The notes under the pieces are model-generated. The model saw only the letters and a list, made by a program, of their open reading frames with translations, searched no databases and was not told where the DNA came from. From DASVSL01 sp036388095 (lineage in GTDB: Bacteria > Patescibacteriota > Saccharimonadia > Saccharimonadales > Saccharimonadaceae), in assembly GCA_036388095.1 (NCBI GenBank), contig DASVSL010000028.1, positions 1 to 7,788 of the forward strand: 7,788 nucleotides of DNA, written 5' to 3'. This document shows, piece by piece, positions 4,467 through 7,788 of this stretch; within the stretch, counting starts at the first letter, position 1, and each line of letters starts with the position of its first letter. The position numbers and the translations under genes are program-made.

Positions 4467-5516
4467 ATGACCACCCATCGTTTTACCTTTCTATTAGGCC
4501 TAACTATGGGAGTATCTGCGGCGGTTTCGCTTGTCACCGCCCCGTCCGCTCACGCGCGCATTGACGACACGCCTGATTGCGACAGCGTCGCCGTCGTACG
4601 GTGCGGGTTCAACGACGTCAATGAAATGCGTCGCGAGGCCGCTCAGGGTGATGTACCCAAGATTTACAAGGCACTGGGTATTAGCCAACAAGATCTCAGA
4701 GGTACCTTCGTCAATGGTATCGTCTACCGCGACGGCCGTGTGACCGTCGACGGCAAGGTTGTTGCGACTGGCGCAATGACCGCAGGCCGTAACTATGGCG
4801 GCACCCCGATCGCCGGTACCAACGCGGGCAAATATCCGACCAGCAAATTCGTCGACGAAGGCCAGACGGCATTCGTCAAGATGACTGGTGGCGAATTTGA
4901 TTTCGCCGTTATCAAAGCCTGTGGCAACCCCGTCAGTGCGACCCCAAAACAGCAACCAAAACCAGCGTTTCGCTGTGTGCGGCTCGACGTTGAACGCATT
5001 AGCCGGACCGAGCGCAAATTTACCGCCATCGCTGATGTTTCTGGTGGCGCTACGGTGGAAAAATACGAATTCGGCTTTGGTGACGGTTACGGCATTACCG
5101 TGACCGAAGAGTCCTACACCTATACGTACAAAAAAGCCGGTACGTTCGACACCTCGGTTGTGCTGCACGTCAAAGTTGGCGACCAAATCAAAAAAGTCAG
5201 CACCAGGACATGTGAGAAGCCGGTCACCATCACACCTAAAGATCAGCCGGTCTGCCGCTACGACGAATCGCTGCCTAAAGACAGTCCCGACTGTGTCAAA
5301 CCAGCCGTCTTGAGCTCGGTTGCCCCAACCCCGCCCGCGCCGACACCAACCCGAGCGACGCCGACGCCGACGCCGACACAACCGCAAAAAATTGCCGACA
5401 CTGGCCCGGCAGCCGCGATTAGCGGTGTCGTCGGATCAAGTGCTCTCGGTTACGGCGCCTACCTTTTCACGACCTCTCGTCGCCAGTTGATCGACCGTCT
5501 ACTAGGGCGTCACTAA
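4467..5516 (+). CDS. Secreted PKD-like domain surface protein with IADTGP C-terminal anchor
   Basis: A 349-aa exported protein. Residues 1-30 form a signal peptide with a likely cut after SAHA. Residues 60-155 form a compact region containing FVNGIVYRDGRVTV, TAGRNYGG and AFVKMTGGEFDFAVI before CGNPV; I have seen similar regions in Saccharibacteria proteins, from memory only. Residues about 172-256 look like a PKD (Ig-like) domain, with YEFGFGDG at 200-207 and a YTYTYKKAG turn. A Thr-Pro linker spans about 288-306. IADTGP (309-314), a hydrophobic stretch, SRR (337-339) and a basic tail resemble a divergent sortase-type anchor. Seven Cys in the mature part could form disulfides. The ATG at 4467 has AAAGGAG 8 bases upstream; a GTG at 4446 lacks support. 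It probably acts in cell-surface adhesion or envelope architecture, by inference. Confidence 0.87.
   Translation: MTTHRFTFLLGLTMGVSAAVSLVTAPSAHARIDDTPDCDSVAVVRCGFNDVNEMRREAAQGDVPKIYKALGISQQDLRGTFVNGIVYRDGRVTVDGKVVATGAMTAGRNYGGTPIAGTNAGKYPTSKFVDEGQTAFVKMTGGEFDFAVIKACGNPVSATPKQQPKPAFRCVRLDVERISRTERKFTAIADVSGGATVEKYEFGFGDGYGITVTEESYTYTYKKAGTFDTSVVLHVKVGDQIKKVSTRTCEKPVTITPKDQPVCRYDESLPKDSPDCVKPAVLSSVAPTPPAPTPTRATPTPTPTQPQKIADTGPAAAISGVVGSSALGYGAYLFTTSRRQLIDRLLGRH
5355..5378 (+). repeat. Hexanucleotide tandem repeat encoding the Thr-Pro linker
   Basis: Four tandem copies of a 6-base unit (consensus CCGACG, first and last copies each with one change) encode alternating Pro and Thr before the IADTGP anchor. 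Such tracts can change in copy number, altering linker length without a frameshift. Confidence 0.6.
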
Positions 5517-5523
5517 GCCAGCT

Positions 5524-5560
5524 CAAAACAGCTTCGCACAGATGAAGCTGTTTTGTTTTA
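5524..5560 (+). terminator. Strong intrinsic terminator after the surface protein genes
   Basis: CAAAACAGCTTC (5524-5535) pairs perfectly with GAAGCTGTTTTG (5544-5555), a 12-bp stem with an 8-base loop, followed by TTTTA. It begins 7 bases after the IADTGP protein stop. The T run merges directly into the TATACT (-10) of the next gene. Confidence 0.88.
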
Positions 5561-5564
5561 TACT
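5559..5564 (+). promoter_or_regulatory. -10 element giving a leaderless start for the 75-aa membrane protein
   Basis: TATACT at 5559-5564 is followed by six bases and the ATG at 5571. A transcript starting 7 bases after the -10 would begin at the start codon. No Shine-Dalgarno is present, and no good -35 can be seen because that position falls within the terminator hairpin. The same spacing recurs at 6997-7002 and 6991-6986. Confidence 0.45.
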
Positions 5565-5570
5565 ATGACC

Positions 5571-5798
5571 ATGAGTAAGCGCCACAAGAAACGTACCAAG
5601 CGCTACCAGGGGGACGACGCCAAAGTGACGACGTCACGTGAACCGGTTGTGCACCATTATGAAGCCGTCCAGCGCTCACGCCTGGGCGAATGGTGGCAGA
5701 CGCGGCGGCGGGCAGTCAAACTGGGCGCACTCGCGACCGCCATCGTTGGCGGCGGCGCTCTCCTTACTATCGAACTCATCAGGATTATCCTGCCATGA
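5571..5798 (+). CDS. Small basic single-pass membrane protein (75 aa)
   Basis: The product starts MSKRHKKRTKRY, a strongly Lys/Arg-rich cytoplasmic head. A short polar region (about 13-38), an amphipathic Trp-Trp/Arg segment at 41-48, and one hydrophobic helix at about 50-74 follow. The positive-inside rule places the N-terminus in the cytoplasm. I know no function for it. ATG 5571 is preferred to ATG 5565 and upstream codons because it lies 6 bases from TATACT and begins the basic head. Its stop overlaps the receiver-domain gene start in an ATGA junction, so the two are almost certainly co-translated. It may tether or accompany the regulator at the membrane, which is inference from context. 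Confidence 0.72.
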   Translation: MSKRHKKRTKRYQGDDAKVTTSREPVVHHYEAVQRSRLGEWWQTRRRAVKLGALATAIVGGGALLTIELIRIILP

Positions 5799-6163
5799 GT
5801 CGTATTGCAATTATCGAAGATGACAGTTTGATCGCGCAGATGTACCGGATGAAATTTGAATCCGAAGGCTTTGATGTGCAGATTGCTGACAATGGTGCCG
5901 ATGGTGTCAGCCTCGTTGAAACATTTTCACCCGACATCGTCCTACTCGATATACAGCTGCCTGTGTTAAGTGGCCCTGAGACCTTGCGAGCCATTCGAAG
6001 TCACACCTGGGGTAAGCAAGTGCCAGTCTTAATCCTCACCAACCTTGGTGAGACCGAAGCACCAGCCGACCTGCCGTCACTTGGCATCGCTGGCTACGCC
6101 GTCAAAGCCGATCTCACGCCGAGTCAAGTCGTTGAGCGTGTCAAAACCGTCCTTGGATGCTAA
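5795..6163 (+). CDS. Stand-alone response regulator receiver protein (CheY-like)
   Basis: A 122-aa single receiver domain that should accept a phosphoryl group from a histidine kinase. The acidic pocket is Glu8-Asp9-Asp10 and the phospho-acceptor is Asp52 in LLDIQLP. The switch residues are Thr82 (LTN) and Tyr101, and Lys104 is the conserved lysine in GYAVKADL. The full alpha/beta pattern is present and no output domain follows, so it must signal by protein contact, as CheY or Spo0F do. The start is the ATG in the ATGA overlap with the 75-aa membrane protein gene. The stop TAA (6161-6163) overlaps the folD stop on the other strand by 2 bases. No kinase or phosphatase lies in the window, so its partner is unknown. 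Confidence 0.93.
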   Translation: MSRIAIIEDDSLIAQMYRMKFESEGFDVQIADNGADGVSLVETFSPDIVLLDIQLPVLSGPETLRAIRSHTWGKQVPVLILTNLGETEAPADLPSLGIAGYAVKADLTPSQVVERVKTVLGC

Positions 6164-6978
6164 TCAGTTTTCGCCTCAGCGGCCGTACGGGCGGCCTTGA
6201 GAACATTGTCAAACAGCGCTGCGACTGTCAGCGGCCCCACTCCGCCGCGTTCAGGTGTCATAATCAGATCGGTCCGCGCCCGGGCATCATCCGCCACATC
6301 ACCGCGTAAACGCCCACCATCGCTGCTAGTGCCGGCGTCGACGACTATCGTGCCCGGCCGAAGCATCGTGCTGGTGACGAGCCCTGGTACGCCGGTTGCT
6401 GTGACGACGACGTCTGCCTCGCGCACTAACCGCGCTAAATCATCGCTCGGCCCGCTCACGACCGTGACAACATACCCTGCCGCCCGCCAGCGAGCGCTGA
6501 GCGGTGCGCCGACCAGTCTGCCCTGCCCGATGACGAGAAGTTTCTTGCCAGTCAGTTCAATGCCATAGCCGGTCAGTAACCAATCAATGGCTAGCGGCGT
6601 CGCTGCATCAAAGTACGTAGTGCTGGCAAGTGCGTCGACGTCTTTTCGTGGGTCGATTGCGCCGATCACCTCATCGGTCTGCGCCGGGTCGCTTAGCGGT
6701 AACTGCACGATGATGCCGTGCACCGCCGCGTCTTCATTCAGTTGCACGACGGTGGCAAGTGCGGCAGCAGCGTCCACCCGATGCACGTCCACCGCCACCT
6801 CGACATCTTTGCCGTAGGTCTCTTTTAGGCGAACATAGGTCTGGCTCGGCACGTCGTCGCCAGTCAACACGATCGCGAGGCGCGGCTCCGTTGCCGCCGA
6901 CTGACGCAAGCCACGCGCTTGGCGAACCTGGCGTTGCTTGATGTAGTCGGCCAGTTCGGCGCCATTGAGACGTTTCAT
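6160..6978 (-). CDS. folD: Bifunctional methylenetetrahydrofolate dehydrogenase/methenyl-THF cyclohydrolase
   Basis: FolD interconverts 5,10-methylene-, 5,10-methenyl- and 10-formyl-tetrahydrofolate using NADP in the cytoplasm, supplying one-carbon units. The 272-aa protein has the catalytic Tyr48 and Lys52 (YVRLK), Gln92 in IIVQLPL, and the Asp115 region RKDVDA. It also has a TPLAIDWLL helix and the Rossmann loop GQGRLVG at 151-157, with the signature TPERGGVGPLT at 241-251. Compared with E. coli FolD it is about 16 residues shorter. It carries Ala after KDVD where Gly is usual, Gly in place of the loop Ser, and Arg244 in place of Pro before GGVGP. ATG 6978 is chosen over upstream in-frame starts because FolD homology begins there and TATACT lies 7 bases before it, implying a leaderless message. 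It is divergent from the oxidoreductase gene. Confidence 0.94.
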   Translation of the reverse strand: MKRLNGAELADYIKQRQVRQARGLRQSAATEPRLAIVLTGDDVPSQTYVRLKETYGKDVEVAVDVHRVDAAAALATVVQLNEDAAVHGIIVQLPLSDPAQTDEVIGAIDPRKDVDALASTTYFDAATPLAIDWLLTGYGIELTGKKLLVIGQGRLVGAPLSARWRAAGYVVTVVSGPSDDLARLVREADVVVTATGVPGLVTSTMLRPGTIVVDAGTSSDGGRLRGDVADDARARTDLIMTPERGGVGPLTVAALFDNVLKAARTAAEAKTD

Positions 6979-6983
6979 GCTTG

Positions 6984-7004
6984 CCAGTATAGCCGATATA
7001 CTGG
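6984..7004. promoter_or_regulatory. Inverted repeat carrying back-to-back -10 elements (folD / oxidoreductase)
   Basis: CCAGTATA (6984-6991) and TATACTGG (6997-7004) form a perfect 8-bp inverted repeat around GCCGA. Each arm holds TATACT: on the minus strand at 6991-6986, 7 bases from the folD ATG; on the plus strand at 6997-7002, 6 bases from the ATG at 7009. No Shine-Dalgarno fits on either side, so both messages look leaderless. No good -35 is seen for either. One bound protein could control both genes. Confidence 0.55.
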
Positions 7005-7008
7005 GTAC

Positions 7009-7674
7009 ATGATCATCGACCCGTACATGTGGACACGTCTGCCAATCGTAGGGCTCGAGGCCGTCACCGCTGAAACCCTCGCCGTCCATCTGCGTCGGCC
7101 GTCCGGGTATTCGTTTGTGCCAGGGCAATACGCAATTGTGCGGGTCATAGTACCGAGCGGTGAACGTTTGATTCGGCAATATTCCTTTATCTCCGCACCC
7201 CAAGACGATGACCTTAGTTTACTCATTCAACGGGAACCGGGTGGCACGGTGAGTGGCTGGTTTCATTCGACCGCCCGTGTCGGGGCGATCATCGAACTGT
7301 CACAACCGCTTGGCAGTTTTACTTTGACGCAGGTGCGTCACAGGCCGGTCGTGCTCGTCGCGGGCAAAGTCGGCATTGCCCCGTTTTTGAGTATGCTACG
7401 AGCCACTCCACACCGACGTGCCAAGCTAATTTATAGTGTTCGCCAGCGCGAGCAAATCGTCTTTGCCGAAGAAGTAGCCACCTACGACACGACCGTGATC
7501 ATGACGGATGTCACGCCGCGCATCGACGCGACGATTCTCACACCGCTGACAGTCGACCAACCGGTCTGGTATATCTGCGGGAGCAAACAATTTGTCGATG
7601 CGATTTGCCTATTGTTGAGCCGGCTAAATGTACCCTCAGCCAATGTTCGCCGTGAACTATTTACATTGCAATAA
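7009..7674 (+). CDS. FAD-dependent NAD(P)H oxidoreductase, ferredoxin-NADP reductase family
   Basis: A 221-aa flavoprotein of the FNR superfamily, which passes electrons between NAD(P)H and a one-electron carrier through FAD. The FAD-binding barrel (about 10-105) contains RQYS at 56-59, contacting the flavin, and GGTVSGWFH at 78-86, binding the pyrophosphate. The nucleotide-binding half has AGKVGIAPF at 118-126, where AGG is usual, and ICGSKQF at 189-195. The chain ends near ELFTLQ. There is no ferredoxin or heme domain, so the electron partner is separate and unknown. ATG 7009 is preferred because TATACT lies 6 bases upstream; ATG 7027 (Met7) is an alternative, and an earlier in-frame ATG at 6919 lies inside folD. 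The gene is divergent from folD. Confidence 0.88.
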   Translation: MIIDPYMWTRLPIVGLEAVTAETLAVHLRRPSGYSFVPGQYAIVRVIVPSGERLIRQYSFISAPQDDDLSLLIQREPGGTVSGWFHSTARVGAIIELSQPLGSFTLTQVRHRPVVLVAGKVGIAPFLSMLRATPHRRAKLIYSVRQREQIVFAEEVATYDTTVIMTDVTPRIDATILTPLTVDQPVWYICGSKQFVDAICLLLSRLNVPSANVRRELFTLQ

Positions 7675-7788
7675 AACCGTTTCTTTCAGTCAGATTATAA
7701 ATATAAGTGTTATGTCATGTAGTTTATATAAAATGTAATTTGTTTTACTATATATTCCTTATATCTAGAGTGGTATTGTAAATATAGT
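7675..7788. other. AT-rich intergenic tail
   Basis: The last 114 bases are very AT-rich, unlike the genes to the left, and hold no plausible reading frame or terminator hairpin. The stretch from CATGTAGT (7716) through CTAT (near 7751) loosely resembles the AT-rich gap beginning at CATGTAGT (3457). It is probably the promoter region of a gene beyond the right edge. Confidence 0.4.

Noticed and set aside
4500..5387. Minus-strand frame of 295 codons opposite the PKD-like protein
   Set aside because: An Arg-rich start and no start signals; the sense frame has clear domains and sorting signal.
6979..7203. N-terminal extension of FolD into the oxidoreductase gene
   Set aside because: FolD homology starts at 6978; the extension overlaps a conserved gene on the other strand and would remove the intergenic promoters.

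Overview
The window reads as bacterial chromosome, most likely from the Candidate Phyla Radiation and probably Saccharibacteria (TM7). The support is indirect. There are two small secreted surface proteins, one with a PKD-like domain of a kind I associate with TM7 genomes, both ending in an LPxTG-like motif, a hydrophobic stretch and an Arg pair. There is a short Lys/Arg-rich single-pass membrane protein next to a stand-alone response regulator. Genes are very compact, with 1- to 4-base overlaps and several apparently leaderless starts. The phylum is an inference; no rRNA or ribosomal protein gene is present to settle it.

Layout. Positions 1-2460 look like the end of an integrated mobile element: an AT-richer stretch with an unrecognised 171-aa ORF (perhaps cut by the left edge), a 54-aa ORF with an inverted repeat over its start codon, and a large serine recombinase. 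The recombinase frame runs antisense through the terminator and the 3' half of a minus-strand tRNA-Glu(TTC) gene and stops in the anticodon loop. This is the usual geometry of an integrase beside its attachment site. The other element end is not in the window.

Positions 2495-2879 hold no convincing gene. They carry three spaced palindromic hairpins, each ending in the same eight bases as the tRNA-Glu 5' end (GGCCTCAT on the minus strand), then a minus-strand intrinsic terminator and a further long hairpin. Positions 2880-3379 hold two unrecognised minus-strand ORFs (116 and 49 aa) joined by a TGATG overlap, apparently served by that terminator. An AT-rich divergent promoter region with repeated TACGCTA-type motifs follows.

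Positions 3658-5516 encode the two secreted proteins: a His-rich and acidic one ending LPATG, and a PKD-like one ending IADTGP. A strong intrinsic terminator closes this block. Next come a 75-aa membrane protein and a CheY-like receiver protein, overlapping by ATGA. The receiver gene is convergent with folD, their stop codons overlapping by 2 bases. folD (bifunctional methylene-THF dehydrogenase/cyclohydrolase) is divergent from an FAD/NAD(P)H oxidoreductase of the ferredoxin-NADP reductase family. These last two share a 30-bp intergenic gap whose inverted repeat supplies a -10 element to each strand, 6-7 bases from each start codon. The last 114 bases are AT-rich and non-coding.

Working together: the left part is mobile-element machinery at a tRNA site; the centre is cell-envelope display plus a small signalling pair; the right is one-carbon and redox metabolism. 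No sortase, histidine kinase, Cas gene or transposase is seen.
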